Of a stretch of DNA of 64,000 nt, positions 33,877-45,635 are shown one piece after another (within the stretch, counting starts at the first letter, position 1; every line of letters begins with the position of its first letter). The notes below the pieces were generated by a model. It did no database searches, was not told the origin of the DNA, and was given only the letters and a program-made list of their open reading frames with translations. This DNA comes from Heliopora coerulea. Taxonomy: Eukaryota; Cnidaria; Anthozoa; Scleralcyonacea; Helioporidae. Location of the stretch: assembly GCA_030142905.1 (NCBI GenBank), contig JASJOG010000093.1, forward strand, positions 620,001 to 684,000, written 5' to 3'. The position numbers and the translations under genes were made by a program.

Positions 33877-34250
33877 ACTTTGAAGTGTGACTGAACTGGA
33901 CAGCGTAGAGCTCCACAAGCGTGTCCTAGAGCCTAAAGCTTACGGAAATACTTTTAAAATGTGTTTTTAAAATACAGCTAAACAATGTATAAAGCAATAA
34001 ATGGCTGAACATGCCACATTTACTGATTTTTCTGGTTGTTATACGTCGTATTATAATCATTCGAGACGTCCTGCGCATCTTCATTCACTTATAGTCATCC
34101 TACCCGCGCAGTGTTTGGGCACGATTCACATTTTATTACGTCCACGATGCGTCATAGCCATCTGTATTCTTTTTGGCGCATACTTGAAGCTTGTAATATT
34201 ATAAATATAAACAAAAACTGGCGCCACTTTCAAATTCATTTGTGGCAAAT

Positions 34251-34688
34251 ATGCTCGGTTGCTCTCATCCAACAGCTCGGACTTCTACCTCTGCGAAAAG
34301 CACAACTCCGCGTTCTGCGGGGCTTAGCAAGTATGATCGCAATAAAGGCTACTACCAGAAGAATAAAAGTGCAATTAAAGAGAGCAAGGCCTACTACGGC
34401 TTCAAAATGGAAGTGAAACGCGATGAGGAAGGGCGCTTGGTAGAAGTACGTAAAAACATCAACACCGTGAGGAATCAGTTACTGTCCAACGGAAAACTGG
34501 CAGGAAATATTGAAGTGATGGAATTGCTCTTGGATTGTTGGCTCAGTCAAAACAGTTCAAATGGCCATCAGGCGCAAAATACTATCCAGGCAGCAACGTC
34601 GTTGCAAATTAATTCATCTCCTATATTCTCCTTGATTGAACGTGATATTCGTCCACCGGAAATTAGTCTGAACTCAATTGACCAATAA
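34251..34688 (+). CDS. Intronless orphan gene, 145 aa protein
   Basis: A continuous plus-strand frame from ATG 34251 to TAA 34688. The N-terminal 27 residues are Ser/Thr-rich. Residues 28-100 look folded and charged: SKYDRNKGYYQKNKSAIKES, then YYGFKMEVKRDEEGRLVEVR and GNIEVMELLLDCWLSQ. The tail is Gln/Asn/Ser-rich. There is no signal peptide or membrane segment. Codon choice is mixed and protein-like, unlike the surrounding AT-rich DNA. A TATA box and YY1-like word lie upstream, and an 8-bp stem-loop followed by five T lies 30 bp after the stop. I do not recognise the family; it may be lineage-restricted. It could also be a retrocopy or TE-derived domain. Confidence 0.55.
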   Translation: MLGCSHPTARTSTSAKSTTPRSAGLSKYDRNKGYYQKNKSAIKESKAYYGFKMEVKRDEEGRLVEVRKNINTVRNQLLSNGKLAGNIEVMELLLDCWLSQNSSNGHQAQNTIQAATSLQINSSPIFSLIERDIRPPEISLNSIDQ

Positions 34689-34717
34689 CATGCGACCTTT
34701 CGTTAATCATAATTGAC

Positions 34718-34736
34718 AGGCTGAGAAACTCAGCCT
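34718..34736 (+). terminator. Perfect stem-loop plus T-run after the orphan gene
   Basis: AGGCTGAG-AAA-CTCAGCCT, then CTTTTT, 30 bp after the stop codon. The position recalls a histone-mRNA 3' stem-loop, but the sequence does not match that consensus, so the function is unknown. Confidence 0.35.
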
Positions 34737-34765
34737 CTTTTTATGCGATCGCTCCGTGTTTAAAG

Positions 34766-35100
34766 CCTGGTTTTCATACACTCTGCAATCGGTGATACGA
34801 TCACTGATCGTTGCGATTGCTCTAAAAAATGCCATGCGATCCCAGCATTCATATGGAAACCGGGAACTCAGTGATCCAGGGCTTCCGGACGATTAAGATT
34901 GCCGGGATTAAACCTTTCCTATTTCGGCGATCGTTGCGATTGTTAAGATAGCATGCGTGCAGACTCCGCCAGATAATAACGCGCAGACTATTGCTAAGAA
35001 CTCGGAGAGCGCGGTTTTCATATAATTGCTGCGATTGCTGAGTTGAGTTCTTGAGCGTTTGCAACGATCGCTGGGATAGTAACGGCTGTATGGAAACCTG
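34766..35100. mobile_element. Fold-back repeat with GGTTTTCATACA / TGTATGGAAACC ends
   Basis: The left end CCTGGTTTTCATACA mirrors the right end TGTATGGAAACCTG. Inside, GCGATCGTTGCGATTG-like words recur at about 34803, 34925, 35028 and, inverted, 35060. An inner CATATGGAAACC at about 34851 suggests nested or tandem arms. Confidence 0.65.
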
Positions 35101-37270
35101 ACTTAAGAGGGCAGGAAGGCGTACTTGTACTCCCTCGAGAATTTGTCCTCGCCCCCTTTGAAATTTCATGGTGTTAACTCCAACGGTAATCCCGTGATTT
35201 TTTAAGGGAGGTTAGAAAGTGAAGCAAGTCTCCGCTAGGAAGTACTGGATGCAAGTTTCCCAGTTACATTTTATATTTTAAAGGCTCAAGGCGAATTCTG
35301 GCATCATGATAATACAACGGCAGTTCAGTAAATCAGATGATTACAGTACCCCGAATTGGAGCGAACCTTTAAGAAACAACAGTACGGACATTGTCGTACA
35401 TCCACCTGGATTAACTTCCGCTCAGTTCATTGCGTGTCAGGGCGCGTGTCGCGGTTGAGTGATGCCATTTGAGATGTAAGAAGATTAAAAGGTGTAAAAA
35501 CCTGAGATGTAAGAAGATTAAAATTTGAATTCTTTGAGATCAGTCAACGGCGGTTGTCAACCTTTTAATTTTTTACCTTATCACTGCCTACGGAATATTC
35601 TATTCTTGTATCACTTATCAATACTAACGTTTGAAACCACCGGAAGGCAAATAAAACCGAACTTGAAACCAAACGGCAATTAAAACACACCACAGAAATG
35701 GATCTATGAAGTGAAGGCAGCACAAATTATACGTTTCCTCAATATCTAAATGAACTAAACAAAAAAACCGGAAAACCTTTTGTGTAGGTAGACATCACGA
35801 CAAAACATGTTTGATACGTGTGGCTTGGAAAAATTCTGAGCGTGACAGTTGGTGGATGACAGCCCTTGTAAGGAACACACCAGTAATTATAAGGTGACAG
35901 AGAAGTTTCACCATTTCACAGTCGTTAATCAGCCATATTCCACCTCCCACACCGTGCACTTCTAATTTTACAGTTTAGTGACAGCTAACCCCTCCCGTCT
36001 GCTATGTCCGGCCATGGCCACACCATATTCAATCAACCACAAGTCCTGTACCGTAACGGCACTCACTCAATTTTTAAAGCCCATTTACACTATACAACTG
36101 TTGTATACGATTCTTCACTCTAGGGTATGCAATGTTGTTTCGCGGCACAATACGTGCTTTTCGATTCGCTCCCTAAAGTTGCATTTCGTTTGGAAAGGTC
36201 CACTGAGTCAGTCGGATACATCAGAAGTTCAGAACGAATAATCATATTCCACAAACTTGTCGTGCAAAATGGACTCTTACTCGAATAGTTCGAATGAACC
36301 TTTTTAATACGAAAGGTCGTTCAAGTTTTCAACGTCACGGTGTATAATTACTGGTTCAAGGTGTTCACCTTTGCCACGCTACTCGTACGCGTGAGCGTAC
36401 ACGTGAGGTAAAGCACGGGGGGGCACCCTATTTTGGACAGTCTTAGTCCCCCATCTTTTTGCTGTCCACCTTTTCTCATCCGCCATATTCCTGGCAAGCG
36501 TCTCCGCCCAACGATATTTTGCTACAGTCGACTTGAGCTCTCACAAACTGTTTTGAAGCATTGTCCAAACTCCAAAAGTAATAATGTGCTGTAGCTTTTG
36601 CCGGAAGAAGGTAATAGGTTTTAAGCTACAAACTGAACAAATTACAAGGACGCTTGCCATGAAGGTGGCCGCAGCCAAAAATATGAGGAAGCTAACATCT
36701 GAGGTACCGATACTAAGTTGAACTTCTGGTTATTATTTATTCTTTTGTTAGCTGTTTTGGCCATAAACATATGAAGGAAACCATTAGTGAGCAATAACAT
36801 CTCGCACACTCCAATGTGTCTTCATATTGCCAGATTTATGACTGCAACGTCTTACCGCCTTGTAACATCCTCTGAAAGAAATCCTGCTGTGTACGAGCTA
36901 AAAGACATTTTTTAGAGTATTCTTTTGCCTCTCTTGTATCGTTTTCTGAGTGACGTCCTGCGTGCACAGCTGAAAGACTGCCTGGCCTATCGAGGATTGA
37001 GAAGGAACACAGTCTTCCTTCCTTATTCACTAAAAATTGATTGATGTTTTCCAACTGGGGGTCATGTATTCTGAAAGACGGTGATGCTTGGAATGAAGTG
37101 AAATGTCATTAATGTTTGGACCCTCGATGTAACAAAGCAGGCGCTGTTGGGTGGAATGTTGGATTTCAAGCACGAGAATGATATTCCAACACGAGACAAT
37201 AGAGGAAATAAAGTTCTTCCTTAGTTAATCCTAACCGTGCGATTCCCCGAAAATCGGAAGTTTTAAAACT

Positions 37271-37371
37271 CCGTTTACACTGTCAATACTTTGGGCTCGG
37301 CATGATTAAAATTTTGGCATGGGTGCCACTCTCTTTGGACACTGCACGGGAGATTTCCACAGTGTAAACGG
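37271..37371. mobile_element. 101-bp MITE with 13-bp terminal inverted repeats
   Basis: Begins CCGTTTACACTGT and ends with its exact complement ACAGTGTAAACGG. The interior is non-coding. No clear target duplication was seen. Confidence 0.65.
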
Positions 37372-37472
37372 TACGAACTTCTTAAAATTTGGTACCCATA
37401 CCTGAAAATTTAGCCGTACCTGCGTTTTAAAGTCCCCGCTTGTCTGTACGATTTTGTCTCTCGTGACTGTTC

Positions 37473-37640
37473 TCTTGGAGTATGTATTAAACTCAGGAAA
37501 GTATCAAGGACGAACTTCAGCGAGTCATAAGTTAATGTCTTGCTGCAGAGACGGTCGTTGGGTTATTGCATCCACCAGGATAACAATTCCCACGGGCAGC
37601 AAGTGGTGCAGGTAAAGAAGACTTTAAAGAAGTCTTCTTC
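37473..37640. repeat. Segment related to 62590-62755
   Basis: Shared landmarks in the same order and orientation include GAAGTATGT/GGAGTATGT, ATTAAACT, CGAGTCATAAG versus CGAATCATAAG, CTGCTGCA and GACTTTAAAGAA versus GACTTTACAGAA. Similarity by eye is about 70%. Nothing coding is evident. Confidence 0.5.
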
Positions 37641-37928
37641 AATATTTGAAAAGCTATAGGAGCTAGTTTTGAGTGCACTTTTTGGAACGAAAAGCCCTCT
37701 TTATGTGCCAACCGAGACCTGTTGAGAAAGATCCAACATGGATGAAGGCCTTTGAAACTTTGAAAAAAAACTGAAATGCGAAAGTCCGTTGGAGGTAGAC
37801 TGAGTGCGGATTCTGTCTTTAAATGGAAGTGATACTAGCGATGTTAATGGGGTACGTGTAGGGAATATCTCAAGTAAGATTTGCGTTTTCGCTCATGGTC
37901 AGTGCATGAAAAGAGTTATTTGTGAGTA

Positions 37929-38117
37929 CAGTGGCGTAACGGAATTACTGGGGGCCCTTAGGAAATTTTCGTTCGGGGGCCCCCGTCACCTCCTTAGTAT
38001 AAACATATATTTCGAGACTTTAATCTCAGTTGTTTTTTCAGAATCATTGGGGGCCCCTTAGACGTCGGGGGCCCTTAGGAATTGCTCTAGCCCTGACCAT
38101 AGTCCGTTACGCCACTG
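37929..38117. mobile_element. hAT-type MITE with target-site duplications
   Basis: Perfect 15-bp terminal inverted repeats, CAGTGGCGTAACGGA and its complement, enclose 189 bp. The flanks 37921-37928 (TGTGAGTA) and 38118-38125 (TTTGAGTA) are 8-bp duplications with one mismatch. CAGTGGCGTA ends plus an 8-bp duplication are typical of the hAT superfamily. The interior has G/C-run hairpins (GGGGGCCC words) and no coding capacity. Confidence 0.9.
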
Positions 38118-39928
38118 TTTGAGTATATATTTGGGAGCGAGAGTTCTCATTAAGACCAAGTCGAGACGCTCCCTTCATGCTTGGTTTTAACCGAAGTGCT
38201 TCTTGTCACTCATGTCTACCAATAAGACATGGCTCTATAATCATCATTTTTTGGTAAGAGACCCAACGCTTGGCAGTAGAAATGCATCTTCGCGTTTCTG
38301 GCTAACCAAAGTCAACTAGTTTTGGTGAAAGCAACGTTGAACCTTGGGTTTGGAACGAGGGACACGCTTCAGAAACATTTAGATTTTGAGATGTCGTATG
38401 AAAAACGAAACGCCAGCTGACTGTTCATCATAACTTTGTGTGCTCCATTTGAAGGCTAGAAGTATCATAAGCAATAAGTGCGTGTTAATCTATGGAACGT
38501 GATTTATTACGTGTCAGGGTCTTGGAAATAGATTTAAACTAGTCATTTATACAGAGTTATTTAAATTGGTATCACATGCTCCGGAATGCCGCAGCCACGA
38601 CTGAAACTTCAAGCAGCCGGAACCGTGCTCTTAAATTAGTGGCATTGGTGTTAATTTACGATCTTCTGTGATAACTGTAAAACATCATCTTTACATTTTC
38701 TTTGTCGTACAAACGAATTTAGATATTCCCTAATTCCTTGCACATTAGTGGGCAATATTCAAGCTGAGAGAGGGAGAGAATGGCCACTGCATGTTGGCCA
38801 CGTGAAGAGGTGAACTCTTGTGTCCTGATACCAGGTGGAAGGATAAACAACATCTAGTCAGTTAACGAGCGAGAAGAAAAAACACTTCCTGTGACAAACC
38901 TCTCCTTTTTCCCTTCTTACATGGCCAGTTTGGAGTACTCTTCTAGGCCCCGGACACGTCACAGAAATGACGGACTGGGAGGTGTTAATGTATCTGTATT
39001 GTTAGTCTTCGTCGTTCTTTCAACTAGTAACTTTGTTGAGCCATTCCAGTTATTCACTAGGAGTCAAGACTATGAATTTTGGTTGTGAGGCCCAGTTTAT
39101 TCAACGTACTTCAGTCACATTGAATGTAAATGCTTCTTCGTAATTTTTGTCGTATCTTAGCTGTATTATGACAGATCAGTCACACAATAGAGTGATACGA
39201 TGCCTATACAGACATCGAATTTCAATCCAGCTTAATACTCTGGTAAAGCAGAACGCTGTGGGTAAACGAGGTTGAATTTTATCTTTGAAAGAAAGCGAGC
39301 CAGGTCACTGAAGTTGCATAATTCAAAGTCTCTTTCTAATTATCGGAGAGCTTGATCCTTGGTATCGAGATTTATCGTTTTCCACTCAAGGTATATATGG
39401 ACTGAAAGAACTTCAACTTGAATAAAACTGTGTTCGCCCCTCTAAGAGCGAGAATTTTTGGTCAAACCGAATTACAGACCAGGTAACAGAATTTCCTCCA
39501 AGGGAGAGGCAAAGATGTGGAATTCCCTTTAAGGGAGTAATACTCTTTTAGTTGCCTGGAGGCATTCCTTCTCGTCCGAGGATGAAGGTACTCGACTCGT
39601 CTTTGCTCAGGCGCCAGTTGTTCTAAAGATGAATGGAAATGAGGCGGCATTACCACTTAACGTGCTACTCTAGTTCCATATATGTAAAAAGCCAAAAAGG
39701 TCAGCAAGCTTCCGAAATTAAGAATATGAGACACTGACGTTTTCGAGGAAAGGCCATTTGTCACGTTTTAACATACTACTACGACTTTCGTTCGAAGCGT
39801 CAGCATTCCCTCTCCTAATTTTTGGCAGTTCCTTGATCGTTTTTGGCTTCTTACACGCCGTTGAACACTGCCTACGCAACATTCTACTTTTATCTTTTAT
39901 CTTATCAGTTCCATACGTTTCGCGTGAC

Positions 39929-40410
39929 CTGTAAAATTCAAAGTTCAAACGATTAAACTTGTTTGAACTTACTGTAAGGCTATGGAAGAAAATTCCTACA
40001 TTCCTTTCAAGAAGACATGGAATTTGTTCACTAAATTTTCACCAGTCTGGGAAAACGTATTATTTAAAGCGTATCACCATACGTTGTGCTTGATCTGTAA
40101 AATTCAAAGTTCAAACGATTAAACTTGTTTGAACGTACTGTAAGATTATTGAAGAACATTCCAACATTCCTTTCAAGAAGGCATAGAACCTGCTCACGAA
40201 ATTTTCACTAATCTTGACTAACATGTTATTTTAAACATATTACCATACGTCTTCCTTGATCTGTAAAATTCAATCTTGAAACGATTAAACCTGTTTGAAC
40301 GTACTGAAAGTCTGTTGAAGAAAATTCCGACATTCCTTTCAAGAAGGCATGGAATTTGCTCGCAAAAATTTCATCGACCTGGGAAAACGTTAATCTCATC
40401 GTGTACGCCG
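39929..40410. repeat. 166-bp tandem repeat, three units
   Basis: CTGTAAAATTCAA begins units at 39929, 40095 and 40261, exactly 166 bp apart. Each unit shares CGATTAAACTTGTTTGAAC, CATTCCTTTCAAGAAG and AAATTTTCA. The units differ by several substitutions, so the array is not recent. The third is cut off near 40410. Confidence 0.9.
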
Positions 40411-41828
40411 TGGTGGCTCCGGTTTTGGATCATCCAATTCCAACCTCTTTCCATCGTGTTTCCTGCCATTTCCTATCTACCGTAAAAGTTTAATTGCTTT
40501 CAGATGTTCTGCTTCATATCTCATATTAGTTTGGGGTATTGCCTGGAAAGGTTTTAGGAATGGGTTAAAATGGAATGGAGCGATCCAATCCAGCGTATTC
40601 AACCCACGTTAGGCTCAATTTGTAATCAGGAGCTACAGTCGGAAGAGTAGGTGAGGCGAAATATCTTCCTTTCTCTTTCAAAACACTGGAGAAGCTGCCT
40701 GGTGACATCATCTCTCCTTACGCGCCTTCTACGAATTTAGTTCTAAAGCTCAAAATCTTCATATCCCAGTAATCCGTGATCTCTTTCGACTTTCAACTTT
40801 AAAGTTGTAAATAAGCTTTAATGCAGCATTGTTTGCATATTTAAATCAATCATTTCGCTAATATTGGACCAACGTCATGTGTGGCAAATCCCCTTTGTGT
40901 AAATGCAATTTTTGTTCGACAATCAAAACGCCAATTTATGTGGCCACAGTACGCGGATTTAATTCTCGAAAGCTTCTTCGATCAATCGACGTTAGTATAT
41001 GAGAACGATTTAGACGACGAATTTAATTCGATTTAATTCGAATTTCGCGCTAAACTCAGCGCGCAGACAAGTTTTGAGAAGTTTCGGCACCGTCGCGTTC
41101 ACTTGCATGAATTATGGAGGTGTTTGTTGGAAATCTGAGACGAACGAGAGTTTGTAGACTCCTTATCAAAACTGTCCTCAGTCCTTGTGTGATACAGTGG
41201 GTTACAAAGGGTCATCATTCTTCACAAATTTGCAACCCCCCGTTCACACGAGACGATTTAATGTCTGCTCATTTGGCTTCGTTCCAAGAGTAACTTCCGC
41301 TTGATTTTCGTCTTACTAACCAAGTTTGAAACGTTCTCGTCTGTTTAAAGGTCATTGCCTACTGAAAATGAAACTTAAGATAAAAAACCTATTAATTATG
41401 GTTTAATGTGAAGTCAACCAGTTCTAAATATTCGCGCACGCCCATGCAACAAAGAAGTCGCTTTCCCCGAGTGATTCAAAGAGAACTATGTAGAAGAACA
41501 TTGCCGTTCCATCTTCATGCGTCGCAAAGGAATGACAACGATATATCGATTTCCTTAGGCAGATTGGGGGTAGCGTCATATCACAGTTGGATGTATTCTG
41601 TGTATTGCTCCTAAGTGCATGCAAATAAGTCAAACGCTTTGTTGAAATTGTAATGTTAGTAACTGTTCACGTGCCATGCGCCATTAGCTTAGGGTTTTCC
41701 CATGCACCCTTTCACGGTCCCGTCACGTGGTCCAGGTGGTTAAAGTCAACACACCGTTAAGATTAAGTATTTTGATTCAAAGTCCTCCTGCTGCACGACT
41801 TGATTGCTTGAGACTTCTAAATGTGAAC

Positions 41829-42572
41829 ATGGCGGCAGCCACGACTACACGGAGTTCATTCTTTACATGGCCCGACGAGTTTCGGGCCGAATATTACCCC
41901 ACTTTTGCTTTGTTGAGCAGCTCAAGTCCGAGAACCTACAGAAAGTATCCTCGCAGCATCAGCATCGGATCTTCGTCCACGACCAAACTAGAGTCGAAAC
42001 CCAAAGCAAGAAAATCCAAGTCGGTGCATTTTGCCGATTCTAAAGGCCTTGCTCTCGTATCGGTGTTAACTTTTGACGACGAGAAGGAACTACGAAACGA
42101 ATTTTCGAAGTTCATGACTTTGAGTCGGGACGAGCGACGGACAAGTACGGTTGAAAAATGTCGGTCAAAACAAGAAGATTCGGTGACGGGGAAGTCTAGC
42201 GAAACGCATTTCTTATCACCCAAGGAACTAGTAAAGCAAGTGGAATTGCAGAAGGTTTGCTTAGAGAAGACAGAACTTCTTGAATCTGCAATTCGAGGTA
42301 CTGTGTGTGTTCACAATCTTGCTTACGAGAAGTCGGTTGTTGTGCGATACACTTTCGACGAATGGCGAAACCAGCAAGACGCAAAAGGTAATTTTCACCC
42401 GGATTCTAGCACTAAAAAGATGGACAAATTCGTGTTTGAGATCCCGATACCTAATGAGTCGCCGCTAAAGAACTTCAAAGTGGAATTTGCAGTATGTTAC
42501 ACAGTTCTTGGCGATTCATTTTGGGACAATAACAATGGCTTCAATTACCATGCTTTGTTTTCTCGCAAGTAA
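41829..42572 (+). CDS. Protein phosphatase 1 regulatory subunit 3-type glycogen-targeting protein
   Basis: An intronless frame of 247 aa. Residues 64-68 (KSVHF) followed by ADSKGLALVSVLTF form the PP1-binding RVxF-type motif and the conserved stretch of PPP1R3 proteins. Residues 135-245 are a CBM21 glycogen-binding domain, with VHNLAYEKSVVVRYTFDEWR and the signature WDNNNGFNY (232-240). Such proteins tether PP1 to glycogen and promote dephosphorylation of glycogen synthase and phosphorylase. Vertebrate PPP1R3B-E are also intronless or nearly so and 280-320 aa, so the N-terminus here is short. ATG 41829 (ACATGG) is the first in-frame ATG; the frame extends further left only through non-ATG codons. 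The particular subtype (B, C, D or E) cannot be told. A polyadenylation hexamer lies 247 bp after the stop. Confidence 0.9.
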   Translation: MAAATTTRSSFFTWPDEFRAEYYPTFALLSSSSPRTYRKYPRSISIGSSSTTKLESKPKARKSKSVHFADSKGLALVSVLTFDDEKELRNEFSKFMTLSRDERRTSTVEKCRSKQEDSVTGKSSETHFLSPKELVKQVELQKVCLEKTELLESAIRGTVCVHNLAYEKSVVVRYTFDEWRNQQDAKGNFHPDSSTKKMDKFVFEIPIPNESPLKNFKVEFAVCYTVLGDSFWDNNNGFNYHALFSRK

Positions 42573-42818
42573 ATTATCGGATGCCCTGCGGGCCTTGAAG
42601 TGTCAAATTGCGACAGGTTGGAGTTAGCAGAAGCAGTGCTGAGCTGATTTAACGCATCCCGATCTGTTGGAACGACTCAGGAACCGGACGACAAGATTTT
42701 GAAAGAACTTCTTTCAAAATTGGATTGTGTGTGACTTGGGATTTGTCATGAAAGACTCAAGCAATCGAGGACAGTTGGATGAACACGGAGAAGTCAACGG
42801 GCACGTAACAGGACTTCG

Positions 42819-42824
42819 AATAAA
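42819..42824 (+). terminator. Polyadenylation signal of the PPP1R3-type gene
   Basis: AATAAA, the first canonical hexamer after the stop codon, 247 bp downstream. Confidence 0.5.
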
Positions 42825-45635
42825 GATAAAGATTTGTATCGCTCGAACGTATTTTTAGTTCCATCTGTTGAGCTATGTAGGTACGACCATGGGGTTTCAC
42901 TGCTACGTATGCGAAAGTACACCCTTGTTTGTAAATATTCTTGTTAAAGGTTTGTCAGGAAATAGCACAAGAGTGAATGGCTGTGCATTCAACAAAAAAG
43001 AAAAGTACTATGAATTTTTAATATCTTGAACCAATGAGCTGTTAAACATGCCGTTTTTAATGATTCGTACTTGGATTGTTTAAAACATTCCTATTCTGTA
43101 GACCTTCTTCGTTTTCTTAAATTGCTGTTACTGATTGTAGGCCATATTGGCTGTCGTGTTAACGACGTGTTAATCAACACGAAGCGATAGTTTTGTCTGC
43201 TCAAGTGAAAATACACTATGAAGCACGTTAGGACCAGAGACTGCAGTTTGTATTCTAAATTGTTCAGCCAGGCTCGGATAAACTTCGCAAATAAAGACAC
43301 TTAGTTTCCAAATTATGCAAACATTTTGCATTTGTCGAGGCTTGATGTTTTTTTGGCGTGTTTTCCGGGCCGTGCCTGCGATGCATTAGAGTAAGGTTGG
43401 GGGGGGGGGGAGGAATGGCGAGGGGCATCAAAATGTATCTCTTTTTGCGTAGGCGCGGTAGCGGACTGCCTGTTTAATTAACCCCGCTGTTACTGTTTAT
43501 TTTGAGAAAAGCTAGCCCAGTTGGTGGGACTGATTCGTTTGATAGGGATCTTTCAAAGACTGAAAGACATCCAACATAAATTTATCAACCGGAAATGGTT
43601 TGACTGTAAGAAAACCTTAAAACTCTTTGCACTAAGGAAAAGTTGAAGTACATCGAGTCAGTGTGGTGACTCTGGTTAGCTGGCCTCGTGTGTAAAATTA
43701 TGAATAACCCCCAAATTATCGCACTCGATTCTAATTCTGAACGAAATATATTCCCTAATGTCTTACTGCACGTTTTGTTGCCAAATATTGGCAACGGTGA
43801 CAAAACTTTTTTGTGAAGTATTGTTCAGAATGTCCGATTATACTTACGTCTCATATCTTACTTTCTATGTTTCCGTGGTTCTATTACTATAATACGGCTC
43901 CTTGGAAAGGGAGTGTCTTTGTTGAAAAGAAAAGGATGCGATGTTGCTGGTGTGAAAGATGACGACAACCAGGCACAGTTTATTAGAGAACCCATGTCTT
44001 TGGGTACATTCGATAGAAAGGAATGATCGCTTTGGTGAATGATTTGAAACAGATTGCAATCATCCCGTAATTATTGACTCTTAGCATTTTTCAAAGTCCA
44101 AAGACGTTTTATTGCAGCTTTTCAGGTACTCTTTTTCCGCGTTGGTTAAATTACTTTTAATTAAGCTTCGTAGACTCAAGAGCACCCGAATGACTGTGGC
44201 GATGTCATTACATATTTCTCTATCAAGATTGAAACATCTACGTTTCTAAAACACTAGTTTTCCGTAGAACAACGTTAGTTATGTAGCGTTACAATGTACG
44301 CTGTTTTTTTCCCCCCAATAACCATTATTTAGGTTTAAGAATTGCGGAAATCATTAAAACCTTCAAGCACTGATGTCCTGTTAAATGTTGGCCCAAGTGT
44401 CAACGCACTCCTGTTTAATACGGTGTTTTTTGGCAGACCTGCTATCTTATATACAGTCGCGTAAAAGTCACTCAAATTTTCCTTTCGTTGGAAAAAAAAA
44501 ACATGCTTTTGTAGGCGGTACTCTCGGAAACCACTGCTGTGGTTAAAGAACGGTTTGGCGGAATTGCGATTTTGCAAATGTGAGATGAAGTTTTACGCTC
44601 TCTCTCACCAACTTAACGTGCATAGAAGTATGGGGTAATTTACACCAGCCGCGAGCTCTCATTCTTCCATAAAATCTTGACGCCTGTGAACATGAGTTAG
44701 AGAAAAGGCTGATATCAGAGTGTGAAAATGCCGAACATCGCGCATCAAACTCAGAAACTGGCTGCGTGGAGAATTTCAGTCCGCTCTGAAGTCGACCAAC
44801 GCTGAAATCTCGGTGATGGACTCACAGTCTTTTTAAAATTTATCACAGGGCTACATGATGAAAATCTTTATCCAGGGCTGAATTTCTCCCATTCAACCTC
44901 AAGTTTACGTGCGTCTTGTCTCGAGGAAACTAATTTGCCTTTGTCACATTTGACGAGAACTATCATTTGGTCAGACTTTATTAAAAAGAACAAACGAAGC
45001 AGCCCACTGGAGATCATTTTGAATAGACCGAGTAATGTTAACCATCATGGGTATGGTTACATACGGTAAGCGGAGTGTTAAAGCGGTATACCAGCATGAG
45101 ACAGAAGCCCGTCTATGTCATCGTTGGTTGAGTTTGGCAAGGGATCTTTGAATTGCCCGACAAACGGAGTAATGGCGAAATTTTGTCAAAGAGTTCATGA
45201 GTCACTTAATTAGCTTATGAAGCTTTTCATCAGCTTTCGGAAATCAAAATAAACTGAGCCTACGGTATAATCTAAGGTGTGCTGCTGCAACAGCTTGAAC
45301 TAGTATTCCTGAAACACTAAGGCTGGCTGAATTTCTAAGAACAAAGTATTCGACGTAATTGTGAACTATTTTTACTGCCTATAGGCAATAGGTTTTTATA
45401 TATTTTATTATTATTATCTAGAGTAGTGTGTGATGTTTACATTTACTAAGTGTCACACACTATATAACTGATGAGACTATAAGTTGTGGACTACGGTGTA
45501 CTATGGCTCGTCTAAGAACGGATTGGACCCAATACTACCTATTACCTTAGAAAAACAGCCACGGGCGTGCCATCATCGCATTTACAACGCTTTAAATTAG
45601 ATCCGCCACTTTTACACTTGGAACTATGAATTGCA

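Larger units (their letters stand above)
35101..41828. other. Intergenic region, 6.7 kb
   Basis: Between the orphan gene and the PPP1R3-type gene. It holds two MITEs, a segment resembling 62.6 kb, a three-unit 166-bp tandem array and a 33-bp duplication at about 35471-35530 (GAGATGTAAGAAGATTAAAA twice). Open frames at 35978, 36836 (minus), 37804, 38891 and 39718 (minus) have no recognisable features. Confidence 0.5.

Noticed and set aside
34718..34736. Bacterial-type intrinsic terminator or bacterial contamination
   Set aside because: The stem plus T-run looks like one, but the surrounding genes are intron-rich and animal, and there is no operon or ribosome binding site nearby. The orphan frame is flanked by animal-type repeats.
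39929..40410. CRISPR-like array
   Set aside because: Three whole-unit 166-bp tandem repeats without spacers, in a eukaryotic genome.
41804..42043. Alternative frame overlapping the PPP1R3-type gene
   Set aside because: Shadow of the CBM21/RVxF reading frame; it lacks any motif.
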